The translations under genes were made by a program, and so were the position numbers. Under the pieces are notes generated by a model that was given only the letters and a program-made list of their open reading frames with translations, searched no databases and was not told the origin of the DNA. Below are positions 16,415 through 25,756 of a stretch of 40,870 bases of DNA, in pieces. The DNA is from JAWVZH01 sp033722295 (GTDB lineage Bacteria > Bacteroidota > Bacteroidia > Chitinophagales > Saprospiraceae), in contig JAWVZH010000007.1 of assembly GCA_033722295.1 (NCBI GenBank), positions 1 through 40,870 of the forward strand, given 5' to 3'. Numbering within the stretch: the stretch's first letter is position 1; the number at the start of each line of letters is the position of its first letter.

Positions 16415-17683
16415 ATGACAACACTCATTGCTTTAATCGTTCTGTTTCTGATCCTGTCCGCATTGTTCTCAGGATCGGAAATTGCCTTTATCTCAGTGAA
16501 TAAACTGAGTATTGAAGTGAGACGCAAAAGCGGAGGACGAAGGGGTAAGGTGCTGGCGTCTTTTTATGATGACCCAAAGGCGTTCATCAGTTCTATGCTG
16601 GTGGGCAATAACATTACACTTGTCATCTTCACCACGCTGATGACGTCCCTGTTATCACCGCTTTTCGAAACTCTTATCGGTGAAGGTCCGACACTCCTGT
16701 TGGTCAATACCATGGTCATTACCATTGTCATTCTCATTTTTGGTGAATTTTTGCCAAAAACGGTCTTCAGACTGTATTCTGGTGAGTTGCTTTACATACT
16801 GACTTACCCTCTCGCTTTTTTCCGATGGTTATTGGTCATCCCTACCTGGTTGATGTCGGGATTGTCAGAATGGCTGATCAAACGCGTGATGAGGGTTAAT
16901 GTGGATGCTCAGGACTATCGTTTGTCAAGACTGGACCTGGAGCAATTCGTCGTGGATAAAGTAGATGATGAGGATCAGAGACTCGAAAAGGAATTGTTCA
17001 TCAACGCCCTCAATCTCAAACAGATCAAGGTGAGGGAGTGTATGGTGCCGCGCACGGAGATTGTCGCTGTGGACGTTAATGATACTCTGGATACACTTAT
17101 TTCAATAATTACAGATACCAGGCATTCCAGGATCTTGGTCCAGGATGGTGATGTAGACCAGATCCTGGGATATATCCATCATCAGGACCTTATAGACAAG
17201 CCGGGCAACATAAAGAAAATCCTTAGGGAGATCCTTTTCATTCCTGAAACAATGAGTGTTCAGGATCTGCTTTCCAGATTTATAAAGAATGGGTCTTCGA
17301 TCGCCTGCGTGGTGGATGAGTATGGTGGTTTGGCGGGTCTGATCACAATGGAGGATATCCTTGAAGAGATCTTTGGGGAAATAGAGGATGAACATGATGA
17401 CGAAGACCTCCTGGAAACCCAGATATCACCTAATGAATACCGTTTTTCAGCAAGGTTGGAGCTGGATTATCTAGACGAAAAATATGAGGACATATCATTT
17501 CCCGAGGGGGACTATCATACGCTGTCGGGTTACATCACGATGACCACAGGGAACATACCTGAACAGGGAGATGTCATCGATATACCTCCTTACAGGTTTC
17601 ATCTCGAAATGGTAAGCGAAACAAAGATTGAGACCGTCAGGCTCGAGATCCTGCCTCCTGAAGAAGAACCTCAGGTCAGCTGA
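16415..17683 (+). CDS. CNNM/CorC (HlyC) family membrane protein, GldE-like
   Basis: A 422-residue inner-membrane protein with the standard order: DUF21/CNNM transmembrane domain (residues 1 to about 185, including ALFSGSEIAFISVNK and the FGEFLPKT motif), a pair of CBS domains (about 205-325; MVPRTEIVAVDV, VVDEYGGLAGLITMEDILEE), and a C-terminal CorC/HlyC domain (about 340-415). CBS pairs bind adenine nucleotides, and CNNM domains are linked to Mg2+ or Na+ movement. In Flavobacterium the related GldE is associated with gliding motility; whether this one is a GldE orthologue cannot be decided without a tree. It follows lptC by 17 bases in an apparent operon and faces icmF across 49 bases. Confidence 0.86.
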   Translation: MTTLIALIVLFLILSALFSGSEIAFISVNKLSIEVRRKSGGRRGKVLASFYDDPKAFISSMLVGNNITLVIFTTLMTSLLSPLFETLIGEGPTLLLVNTMVITIVILIFGEFLPKTVFRLYSGELLYILTYPLAFFRWLLVIPTWLMSGLSEWLIKRVMRVNVDAQDYRLSRLDLEQFVVDKVDDEDQRLEKELFINALNLKQIKVRECMVPRTEIVAVDVNDTLDTLISIITDTRHSRILVQDGDVDQILGYIHHQDLIDKPGNIKKILREILFIPETMSVQDLLSRFIKNGSSIACVVDEYGGLAGLITMEDILEEIFGEIEDEHDDEDLLETQISPNEYRFSARLELDYLDEKYEDISFPEGDYHTLSGYITMTTGNIPEQGDVIDIPPYRFHLEMVSETKIETVRLEILPPEEEPQVS

Positions 17684-17732
17684 TGTAAAGTTGTATCATC
17701 CTTTTGATGACTAATACTGTCACTACCACTTT

Positions 17733-20700
17733 CTACATATTCCTCCTGTACTGCCCACCAACATCATAGAGGGCGTTGGTGATCTGACCAAGTGAACAAT
17801 ATTTCACAGCTTCCATCAGACCTTCGAATATATTCTCATTCCTTATGGACCTCATTTGAAGTTCCCTCAGAGCCTCGGGTCTTTTATCTACATTTGTTTT
17901 AGTGAGGTTTTCGAGGGTTTTGATCTGATTCTCCTTTTCTTCTTTAGTAGCACGAATAACCTCATTGGGCCGGATGGTCGGAGAACCTTCCTTGGATAAA
18001 AAAGTATTGACGCCGATAATGGGATGCTGGCCGTTATGCTTGAGAGTTTCATAATGAAGGCTTTCCTCCTGGATCTTCCCTCTTTGGTACATCGTTTCCA
18101 TCGCGCCTAAAACACCACCTCGTTCCGTGATCCTGTCAAATTCGGCATAGACCGCTTCTTCCACAAGATCTGTCAATTCTTCGATGATGAAAGAGCCCTG
18201 AAGCGGGTTCTCATTCTTCGCCAGTCCCAGTTCGTGATTGATGATCAACTGTATGGCCATGGCACGCCGGACACTTTCTTCCGTAGGCGTGGTAATGGCT
18301 TCATCATAAGCATTGGTATGCAACGAATTGCAGTTGTCGTATATGGCGTAAAGCGCCTGCAATGTGGTTCTGATATCATTGAATGATATCTCCTGGGCGT
18401 GAAGTGATCTTCCCGAGGTCTGAATGTGGTATTTCAACTTCTGAGACCGTTCATTGCCTCCATACATATATTTCATGGCCTTGGACCAGATCTTTCTGGC
18501 AACACGTCCGATAACTGCATATTCAGGATCCAGGCCATTAGAGAAGAAAAATGAGAGGTTAGGCGCGAAATCATCGATATCCATACCCCTTGAAAGATAG
18601 TACTCCACAAAAGTGAAGCCATTGGCCAATGTGAAGGCCAACTGCGAGATGGGGTTGGCACCTGCTTCTGCTATATGATAGCCCGATATAGAAACCGAAT
18701 AGAAGTTTCGAACCTTATGATCGATGAAATAGGCCTGAACATCTCCCATCAACTTGAGAGAAAACTCAGTTGAGAATATACAGGTGTTTTGTGCCTGATC
18801 TTCTTTGAGAATGTCAGCCTGTACGGTTCCTCTGACGGAATTAAGGGCTTTGGCTTTTAATTCTTTGTAGATGTTCTCCTCCAGGACTTCGTCTCCTGTA
18901 AGACCCAGGAGCATAAGGCCGAGACCGTCATTTCCCTCAGGTAGTTCACCATAATATTCGGGACGGGGAAGACCTCGATCATCATATTTGGCTTTAAGCC
19001 TCTTTTCGACATTATTCTCCAGACCATGTTCTTTGATATACATTTCGCATTGTTGATCTATGGCCGCATTCATAAAGAAGGCGCATATCGTAGCTGCAGG
19101 TCCATTGATCGTCATCGAAACGGAGGTCTTGGGATCACAGAGGTCAAATCCACTGTAGAGCTTCTTGGCATCGTCAAGACAGCATATGCTGACGCCTGAA
19201 TTTCCCACTTTGCCGTATATGTCTGGTCTGTGATCTGGATCCTCGCCATACAAAGTCACCGAATCAAAAGCTGTTGACAACCTCTTCGCCGGCATATCTT
19301 GCGACAGGTAGTGAAAACGCTTGTTGGTCCTTTCCGGACCACCTTCGCCCGCAAACATCCTCGTGGGATCCTCGCCCTTTCTTTTAAATTCAAAGACCCC
19401 TGCAGTATAGGGAAACCGTCCGGGCAGATTTTCCTGACCTAACCAGTTGAGAATATCTCCTCTGTCCCTGAACTTTGGCAGCACAATTTTTGGGATCTTC
19501 GAATGAGACAAACTGGTTGTATACGTTGGTACTCTGATCTCTTTTCCGCGTACCAGATAAACGAACTCATCCTTCTGGTACAATTTGACCGTGTCGTCCC
19601 AGTTTTCCACTGCTTCCAGCCATTCGCCATCTATCTTTTTGGTCAGGCTCTCGATTTCTTGCTCAATAGCAGAACTCGCTTCATCATCTTTGACGACTTC
19701 CAGGGAGGTCTTAAGAGCATACAGGTGGGACACCAGATCGCTCTGCTCCTTTACACGTTCATCGTAACGTCTGTTGTTCTCTACGATCTCTGACAGATAT
19801 CGGGTGCGCTTGGGAGGAATGATGTAGATCTTTTCACTTTCTTCGTGCGTTTCAGGTAATTCCGAAGCGAATTTCACACCTGTGCGCTCATTGACGACTT
19901 CCAGGATCTTTCGGTATAGTTTATTCGTTCCCGGATCGTTGAACTGAGAGGCTATGGTCCCAAAAACCGGCAATTCATCCATGTCTGTATCCCAGAGGCC
20001 ATGATTTCGCTTGTATTGTTTTTTTACGTCTCTCAGGGCATCCAGAGCACCTCTCTTGTCAAATTTGTTGATAGCTATGATATCCGCAAAGTCGAGCATA
20101 TCGATCTTTTCAAGTTGACTTGCGGCGCCATAGTCCGGAGTCATGATGTACATCGATACGTCGGAATGATCGACGATCTCGGTATCCGATTGACCTATTC
20201 CACTCGTTTCCAGTATTATCAGATCAAAACCGGCCTTTTTCAAAATATCCACAGCTCCCTGGACATGTTTGGATAAGGCCAGATTGCTTTGTCGTGTTGC
20301 CAGAGATCGCATATATACTCTATCGCTGTTGATCGAATTCATCCGGATCCGGTCTCCCAACAGAGCTCCACCTGTCTTTCTCTTTGAAGGATCAACGGAG
20401 ATGATACCGACAGACTTCTCAGGAAAATCAATGAGGAATCGCCTGACCAGCTCATCGACCATACTGGATTTCCCTGCCCCACCAGTTCCTGTGATGCCGA
20501 GAACAGGCGCCTGACTCTTCTCAGCTTCGGCACTTATCTTATCTATTACTGACCTGTGCTCATCTGAAGCATTTTCGAACGCAGAGATCATTCTGGCGAT
20601 CGATTTCGTGTCTTGCTTGTCCAACTCAGAGAGCTCTCCATTGAGTTGTTCGCCCAAAGGATAATCACATTGTTCCAGTACATCATTGATCATGCCCTGC

Positions 20701-21092
20701 AGGCCCATTTTTCGACCATCATCAGGGCTGTATATCCTGTCGATACCGTATTCATGAAGGTCGGCGATCTCCTCAGGGAGGATAGTGCCTCCACCACCAC
20801 CAAAGACCTTGATGTGTCCACTTCCTTTTTCTTCCAACAGATCATGGATATACTTGAAGAACTCGGTATGACCACCCTGGTACGAGGTAATGGCGATCCC
20901 CTGAGCGTCTTCCTCGATCGCTGTTTCGACGATCTCGGCCGCACTTCTGTTATGACCCAGATGAATGATCTCAGCACCTGAGCGTTGCATGATGCGGCGC
21001 ATGATATTGATGGCGGCATCATGTCCGTCAAAAAGGGAAGCGGCTGTAACTATTCTGACTTTATTCTTTGGTTGATATACTGAGTTGTTCAT
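17733..21092 (-). CDS. icmF: Fused B12-dependent acyl-CoA mutase with MeaB-type GTPase (IcmF, isobutyryl-CoA mutase)
   Basis: A 1119-residue fusion of three parts. Residues 12-145 are the cobalamin-binding domain with DGHDAA; His24 is the predicted cobalt ligand. Residues about 195-405 are the G-protein chaperone, with Walker A GTGGAGKSS (202-210), DPSKRKTGGALLGDR, and NKFD for base recognition. Residues about 530-1119 are the TIM-barrel mutase. It rearranges a branched acyl-CoA through adenosylcobalamin radicals; the fused GTPase loads and protects the cofactor. By motif alignment from memory, the two substrate-specifying positions carry Phe569 (VFEFKR) and Gln768 (AQNTCIF), as in isobutyryl-CoA mutase, rather than Tyr and Arg of methylmalonyl-CoA mutase. 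The region around 690-745 is longer than I recall for the Geobacillus protein. It is the last gene of the DUF4271-hemD-nudix-icmF run, 20 bases after the nudix stop. Confidence 0.92.
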   Translation of the reverse strand: MNNSVYQPKNKVRIVTAASLFDGHDAAINIMRRIMQRSGAEIIHLGHNRSAAEIVETAIEEDAQGIAITSYQGGHTEFFKYIHDLLEEKGSGHIKVFGGGGGTILPEEIADLHEYGIDRIYSPDDGRKMGLQGMINDVLEQCDYPLGEQLNGELSELDKQDTKSIARMISAFENASDEHRSVIDKISAEAEKSQAPVLGITGTGGAGKSSMVDELVRRFLIDFPEKSVGIISVDPSKRKTGGALLGDRIRMNSINSDRVYMRSLATRQSNLALSKHVQGAVDILKKAGFDLIILETSGIGQSDTEIVDHSDVSMYIMTPDYGAASQLEKIDMLDFADIIAINKFDKRGALDALRDVKKQYKRNHGLWDTDMDELPVFGTIASQFNDPGTNKLYRKILEVVNERTGVKFASELPETHEESEKIYIIPPKRTRYLSEIVENNRRYDERVKEQSDLVSHLYALKTSLEVVKDDEASSAIEQEIESLTKKIDGEWLEAVENWDDTVKLYQKDEFVYLVRGKEIRVPTYTTSLSHSKIPKIVLPKFRDRGDILNWLGQENLPGRFPYTAGVFEFKRKGEDPTRMFAGEGGPERTNKRFHYLSQDMPAKRLSTAFDSVTLYGEDPDHRPDIYGKVGNSGVSICCLDDAKKLYSGFDLCDPKTSVSMTINGPAATICAFFMNAAIDQQCEMYIKEHGLENNVEKRLKAKYDDRGLPRPEYYGELPEGNDGLGLMLLGLTGDEVLEENIYKELKAKALNSVRGTVQADILKEDQAQNTCIFSTEFSLKLMGDVQAYFIDHKVRNFYSVSISGYHIAEAGANPISQLAFTLANGFTFVEYYLSRGMDIDDFAPNLSFFFSNGLDPEYAVIGRVARKIWSKAMKYMYGGNERSQKLKYHIQTSGRSLHAQEISFNDIRTTLQALYAIYDNCNSLHTNAYDEAITTPTEESVRRAMAIQLIINHELGLAKNENPLQGSFIIEELTDLVEEAVYAEFDRITERGGVLGAMETMYQRGKIQEESLHYETLKHNGQHPIIGVNTFLSKEGSPTIRPNEVIRATKEEKENQIKTLENLTKTNVDKRPEALRELQMRSIRNENIFEGLMEAVKYCSLGQITNALYDVGGQYRRNM

Positions 21093-21112
21093 CTCTGATC
21101 GGATTAAAGATT

Positions 21113-21754
21113 CTAAGAGTTTACAAATTTAGGATTGCTTTCCAATATGTGGCCCAGCTCAGCAAGGATCATTGCTGTTGCCCCCCAAACAATCCTTTCG
21201 TCTAAAGGATAATAAGGCACATCCTTTAATACCACACCACTTTTCAGATCAATATTTGTGGTAAAGATGTTTTGATCCATAAGAGCCTCAATATCGAGTT
21301 GCACAATATCCCTGACCTCGCTTACTTCCGGTTCTAGAGATAAAGGCTGATCCGAATGAGCGACAAATGGATGTACCAGGAAGTTGCTCACCGGTATGTA
21401 AAGTGGACTCAGCGATCCCAATATATGGATCTCCTGCGTGTCTAGACGGATCTCCTCTCTTGCTTCACGCAAGGCTGTTTCCAGTAATGAAGTATCCTGG
21501 TTTTCAACTTTGCCTCCTGGAAAACTCAATTGACCACTATGGTGGTCTTCTTTATGGTGCTGCCTTTCTATCAGAATGACGCCAGGTCGTTCGAAGGTAT
21601 GGATCAGGGCAAGAACGGAGGCATAGCGAGCCCCAGGAGGGACATTGGTCCTTAAATGTTCGTCCTGTCTGACCGACATTCGCCTTTGTGCCTCCCATCC
21701 CGGTAAATCCTTACCAGATAGATATTCTTTAAGAGATTCTATGGCTTTGATCAT
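21113..21754 (-). CDS. NUDIX hydrolase, CoA pyrophosphatase type
   Basis: A 213-residue NUDIX enzyme. The Nudix box lies at 81-104 (GKVENQDTSLLETALREARE, then EIRL); the first acidic position is Asp rather than Glu and the late Gly is Arg. The upstream signature HSGQLSFPGG (72-81) is the extra motif of the CoA-pyrophosphatase subgroup (NudL/YeaB), which splits CoA or oxidised CoA to 3',5'-ADP and phosphopantetheine. It lies between hemD and icmF on the same strand with gaps of 28 and 20 bases. A link to CoA-ester metabolism through icmF is plausible but is inference from position. Start ATG at 21754. Confidence 0.87.
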   Translation of the reverse strand: MIKAIESLKEYLSGKDLPGWEAQRRMSVRQDEHLRTNVPPGARYASVLALIHTFERPGVILIERQHHKEDHHSGQLSFPGGKVENQDTSLLETALREAREEIRLDTQEIHILGSLSPLYIPVSNFLVHPFVAHSDQPLSLEPEVSEVRDIVQLDIEALMDQNIFTTNIDLKSGVVLKDVPYYPLDERIVWGATAMILAELGHILESNPKFVNS

Positions 21755-21782
21755 GCTATTACATGAACAATGAAAAGTGGAC

Positions 21783-22559
21783 TTAGGTTGGGGTATTTGA
21801 CTCTTTGAGGTAGTTTTCCAGGGCCATCGTCATCGATGGTGCCTCTTTCGTAGGTGCCTTGATATTGACTTCGAGAGCCCGGTCGAGTACGGCTTTGGTA
21901 GTACTTTTTCCAAATACCGCCAATCGCGTCTCATTCTGTTTGAAGTCCGGGAAATTATCAAACAGTGAATCGATACCGAGAGGACTGAAAAAAACAAGGG
22001 CATCGTACGTGATATCAGCCAGGTCCGACAGATCGGAACTGACCGTTCTGTACATCATGGCTTCAGAATAATCCACGTCATTCTCGTCAAGCCAAGCCGT
22101 GACCTGCTTACTTCCCAAGTTGGAGCAGGGAAGCAGGAATTTTTCGTTGGCCTTATGTTTATTGAAGGCACTTGCCAGATCTTCTATTTTACGGTGTCCT
22201 ACGAATACCTTACGCTTTCTGTAGACAATAAACTTCTGTAGATAGTTGGCAATGGCCTCTGTCAGGCAGAAATACTTGGTATCCTGTGGCATCTTTATAC
22301 GCATCTCTTCACACATCCTGAAGAAGTGCTCGATAGCGTAGTTGCTAGTCAGTATGATAGCCGAATATTCATCAGGTCGGATCCTGGTTTTTCGGAATTC
22401 CTTTTCCGACACTCCCTCGACATGGATAAAAGGACGCCAATCGATTTGTACCCCATATTTTTGCTCCAGTTCGTAATACGGAGATCTCTCCGGTTTCGGC
22501 TGAGAGATGAGGATGGTTCGGATAGGTTTTAAGGCGGTTTTGTTGGATGCTGACTCCAT
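21783..22559 (-). CDS. hemD: Uroporphyrinogen-III synthase
   Basis: A 258-residue protein with the low-conservation HemD fold: two alpha/beta domains, with TILISQPKP at the first strand, SAIILTSNYAIEHFF in domain two, KYFCLTEAIANYLQK, FLLPCSNLGSKQVTAWL, and ALVFFSPLGIDSLFDNF followed by AVFGKSTTKAVL at the C-terminal half. It closes and inverts ring D of hydroxymethylbilane to make uroporphyrinogen III, the precursor of haem and of cobalamin. The upstream gene is DUF4271, a pairing I recall from many Bacteroidota. Its place in the same transcript as the B12-dependent icmF may be incidental. Start ATG at 22559; 33 bases follow the DUF4271 stop. Confidence 0.85.
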   Translation of the reverse strand: MESASNKTALKPIRTILISQPKPERSPYYELEQKYGVQIDWRPFIHVEGVSEKEFRKTRIRPDEYSAIILTSNYAIEHFFRMCEEMRIKMPQDTKYFCLTEAIANYLQKFIVYRKRKVFVGHRKIEDLASAFNKHKANEKFLLPCSNLGSKQVTAWLDENDVDYSEAMMYRTVSSDLSDLADITYDALVFFSPLGIDSLFDNFPDFKQNETRLAVFGKSTTKAVLDRALEVNIKAPTKEAPSMTMALENYLKESNTPT

Positions 22560-22592
22560 AGATCTTTACACAATTCTTTACTTATCCAATAA

Positions 22593-23501
22593 CTATCCCA
22601 TGCGTGATATTGTGACGATGCACACTATCCAGGGTACAATTTCGCAGGTGCAAAGGTAAAGAAAAAAGTGCATTCTGTGAGATACAATGTATTTACCGCC
22701 CAGGAGGAGACCGCGTATGTTTCGGTAGATAAATTGAAGGCCCAGAAGAATTATAGTGATATAGATCAACGTGGTGCCGACAACCTCGGGGGCGAAGACG
22801 ACAATATAGTTGGCGAATAGCAAGAGTATGCCGTTCAGGATATTGAATAAATGTATGGTAAAACTGTACTGACGGCTCTCTTTTTTAAAAGAAAAAGTGT
22901 TTGCCAGCCACATCAGACTTACATGTCGCACAACATAAACAGTCGCCACACCGCCTATATAAAGCAGAAGTCTGTTGAGGGTGAGCTCATAGTTGAAAAA
23001 TCTGTCCAGGATCAATCCTATGAACAAGCCCGCATTGCTATAGAAAAGTATAGCCAGTAAAGTATAGAGGAGCTGGTCCGGCTCCTTCTTTTCTCTTAAA
23101 AGGAGATTGCTGAAGTTCAGATTTCCCCAGGCTTTTAGAAGGTTGTTGACTATGGTCCGGTTGAGATTGATGATCACAGCGAAAAGCAAGGTCAGAAAGA
23201 TTAAAAACCAGAATAGCGCATTGGGACCCAACCCGATTCCCCGATCTACATCGATGACGGGTACCTCAGGGATAGGTTTGGTAGGCTCAGGCTCGGATAT
23301 TTTATTTCGGCTTCTTATCTCAAAGGGATTGGACGTGTCCACTTGTTTGGCAACCTCATTCCCTGGCGGATCGATGGATGAAACTGCATTCTCAGAGCTC
23401 TCAAGCCTGTGATTCATTTCAAAGGGATTCTGGGTCGTCTGAGCCAGGAACTCCAGTTGTCCAATCAGGATCAGGCATGATATCAGGATAGGCTGCTTCA
23501 T
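22593..23501 (-). CDS. DUF4271 membrane protein
   Basis: A 302-residue membrane protein of unknown function. An N-terminal signal-like segment (1-20) is followed by about 65 polar residues containing two NPFE elements (residues 25-28 and 55-58), then roughly seven hydrophobic helices from about residue 92 to the end. The gene next to hemD and the overall layout fit the Bacteroidota DUF4271 family. The short duplicated polar element (QTTQNPFEMNHR and DTSNPFEIRSR) in the N-terminal region is notable. It is the first gene of the minus-strand run ending in icmF; the start is the ATG at 23501, 137 bases from the divergent antiporter. Confidence 0.75.
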   Translation of the reverse strand: MKQPILISCLILIGQLEFLAQTTQNPFEMNHRLESSENAVSSIDPPGNEVAKQVDTSNPFEIRSRNKISEPEPTKPIPEVPVIDVDRGIGLGPNALFWFLIFLTLLFAVIINLNRTIVNNLLKAWGNLNFSNLLLREKKEPDQLLYTLLAILFYSNAGLFIGLILDRFFNYELTLNRLLLYIGGVATVYVVRHVSLMWLANTFSFKKESRQYSFTIHLFNILNGILLLFANYIVVFAPEVVGTTLIYITIILLGLQFIYRNIRGLLLGGKYIVSHRMHFFLYLCTCEIVPWIVCIVTISRMG

Positions 23502-23638
23502 ATGACCGCACTAAAATAGAGAGTACTATCTGAGATTTGAAGATGATCTGATAAAAAGGGCGATCAAAACTGAAATATCAGTAAATATCCCTGTCGCAAT
23601 AGAAATAATCTGGAGGATTTTAACAATATCATCAAAGA

Positions 23639-25006
23639 ATGCGTTTTTTGTACATTAAACTATTGATCAATATGATTCCGTTAGCCGCAGTAGATATTTT
23701 TAGTCCCTACATGCTGATCATAGAAGCTTCACTCATACTGGTCTACAGCTTCTTTTGCAGTATCATTGCCAGGAAAACTAATCTACCTTCGGTTCTTTTA
23801 CTCATCCTGGGTGGAATAGTGGTTCAGCAATTGCTGACCTATTACCAGATGGGTGACATCGATCTAATGCCATATCTGGAAGTTTTAGGCATTGTCGGTC
23901 TGATCATGATAGTTCTGGAGGCGGCTTTGGACCTTGAACTATCCAAAGAAAAATTACCCCTGATCGGTAATTCTCTGCTCATCGCCCTCTTATGTCTTAT
24001 AGGCTCTATACTTGTGATCGCTCTGATCATTCAACAGATGATGAACATTGAATATGGCGTGGCAGCGCTCTATGCGACACCCTTGTCGATCATGTCGAGC
24101 GCCATAATCATACCTAGCGTAGAGAATCTCAGGGGTAAGAAGAAGGAGTTCATGATCTATGAGGGGGCTTTTAGCGATATTATCGGCATTATGCTCTTCT
24201 ACTTCCTGATAAGCTTGTTGGAGCAGGGGAGTCGCGCCGCCGGTATACAGTTCTTATCCAGTTTGATCATCACTATCATAGTCTCTATAGTGGCGAGTTA
24301 TGCCATTGTCTGGGTGTTTAAGGACATGAAAGGACATACCAGGTTGTTCCTGTTGATCGCTATATTACTTATACTCTATGCTGCGGGCAAGTTGCTCCAT
24401 CTCTCACCTCTCATCATCATCCTGGTATTCGGGTTGGCATTGGCCAATCACCAGTTATTTTTTAAGATATTCAGAAATGAAACCTCGGATGAAGAGGATG
24501 GTGTCGCAAGGATAGAGAAAGAGTTCCACCTGATCACCCTGGAAACGGCTTTTGTAGTGAGAACATTCTTTTTCTTCATTTTCGGTATGACAATTAACTT
24601 GTCTTCCCTCATTGACGTGAATGTTCTTCTGGAGAGTCTGGGCGTGGTAGCGGCGCTCTATGTGATCCGGTTTATCATTCTCAAGCTCTTCCTGAAAGAT
24701 CGAATAGTCCCTGAGTTTTTCATCGCCCCACGTGGTCTGATCACCATTCTTCTGTTCTTTGCCATTCCCGTAGCTTATGAAGTCGAAGCTTTCGATCCTG
24801 GAATAATTCTTTATACTATCATTATCACCAGTCTTGTCATGTCCTACGGGTTGATTTACCATGGTAAGGAGGATGAGCCCGAGGCTGTGTCTTCAGACGA
24901 GGCCGAAATTCTCGAACCGGAAGAGCGAAATGAATTGGCGTCTTCTCTTGAGAGTGATATAAATCCACAAGAAGAAAGCGAGCCAGGAAAGGGTGACAAA
25001 AAGTAA
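23639..25006 (+). CDS. Cation:proton antiporter (CPA family, NhaP-like)
   Basis: A 455-residue inner-membrane antiporter with about 12 hydrophobic helices. ALDLELSKEKLPLIG near residue 95 and YEGAFSDIIGIMLFYF near 180 (the acidic SD pair in the expected ND/DD ion-binding region) support exchange of Na+ or K+ for H+. The helix RFIILKLFLKDR and the segment APRGLITILLFF fit the CPA1 fold. The last 50 residues are strongly acidic, then lysine-ending, and probably a cytosolic tail. Two starts are possible: 23639 (used here) and the ATG 11 codons later at 23672; the sequence does not decide. The HD hydrolase gene follows after 73 bases. Confidence 0.82.
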   Translation: MRFLYIKLLINMIPLAAVDIFSPYMLIIEASLILVYSFFCSIIARKTNLPSVLLLILGGIVVQQLLTYYQMGDIDLMPYLEVLGIVGLIMIVLEAALDLELSKEKLPLIGNSLLIALLCLIGSILVIALIIQQMMNIEYGVAALYATPLSIMSSAIIIPSVENLRGKKKEFMIYEGAFSDIIGIMLFYFLISLLEQGSRAAGIQFLSSLIITIIVSIVASYAIVWVFKDMKGHTRLFLLIAILLILYAAGKLLHLSPLIIILVFGLALANHQLFFKIFRNETSDEEDGVARIEKEFHLITLETAFVVRTFFFFIFGMTINLSSLIDVNVLLESLGVVAALYVIRFIILKLFLKDRIVPEFFIAPRGLITILLFFAIPVAYEVEAFDPGIILYTIIITSLVMSYGLIYHGKEDEPEAVSSDEAEILEPEERNELASSLESDINPQEESEPGKGDKK

Positions 25007-25079
25007 ACAACGTGGATCTGATGATTTTTAGAGAAGTGAGTATCTTTGAGCCATACACCCTGCAACACACAACAATCGA

Positions 25080-25667
25080 ATGATCGATATTGGTAAAATT
25101 GAGAAAGGCATCTATGCCTTACTTGAGGGGCATTTACATTCTGACCTGACCTATCATACCAAAGCGCATACCCAGGATGTGGTTGATATTGCCATGAAAT
25201 TGTCAAATATTTATCGCCTTCCTGAGAAGGAGAGGCTTCTTCTAAGGATTGCAGCACTTTATCATGATACGGGCTTCCTGAAGACCTATAAAGGTCATGA
25301 AAAGGAGAGCATTGGAATATTTCATGATCATTTTGGGTCCAATACTTTGGCGCGGGATGAGAAGGCAAGGATCGAGGGAATGATCATGGCGACGAGAATA
25401 CCGCAGAGTCCACAGAATTTTCTGGAAAAAATCATATGCGACGCCGATCTGGACTACCTGGGTCGACCGGATTTTTATACGACAGGAGATTTGCTCTATA
25501 AAGAGTTTTTGGATTTTGGCTTTGTGGAAGACCGCAATGACTGGAATCAGGTTCAGATCGACTTCTTGAGTCAACATGAGTACCACACGGGATATGCAAA
25601 GCTTGTCCGAGGGCCAAGGAAGGCGGAACATCTTGAGGAATTAAAAAACGCGCCGGATTCGGACTGA
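25080..25667 (+). CDS. HD-domain phosphohydrolase
   Basis: A 195-residue soluble protein with a metal-dependent HD fold. Candidate ligands are His26/His30 in YHTKAHTQDVV, the His62-Asp63 doublet in LYHDTGF, His73 in KGHEKES, and the acidic group Asp121/123/125 in CDADLDYLGR. HD enzymes cleave phosphate esters of nucleotides or cyclic nucleotides, but the substrate here cannot be named. An adenylyl-cyclase protein is encoded about 4 kb downstream; hydrolysis of a cyclic nucleotide is possible but only a guess. Start ATG at 25080, with no clear upstream promoter; it may be cotranscribed with the antiporter. Confidence 0.72.
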   Translation: MIDIGKIEKGIYALLEGHLHSDLTYHTKAHTQDVVDIAMKLSNIYRLPEKERLLLRIAALYHDTGFLKTYKGHEKESIGIFHDHFGSNTLARDEKARIEGMIMATRIPQSPQNFLEKIICDADLDYLGRPDFYTTGDLLYKEFLDFGFVEDRNDWNQVQIDFLSQHEYHTGYAKLVRGPRKAEHLEELKNAPDSD

Positions 25668-25756
25668 CAGCCAATTTGTAGGTCATTTACAATTAGCTCT
25701 TATTTTAGAGTTCATAAAGAGAGGTTATTGACACTCAGCTAAAACTCAATTGAAAA

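Noticed and set aside
17684..17732. Terminator between the CorC-like gene and icmF
   Set aside because: Only a 5-bp TCATC/GATGA match with a T-rich loop is visible and no T-tract follows, too weak to call.
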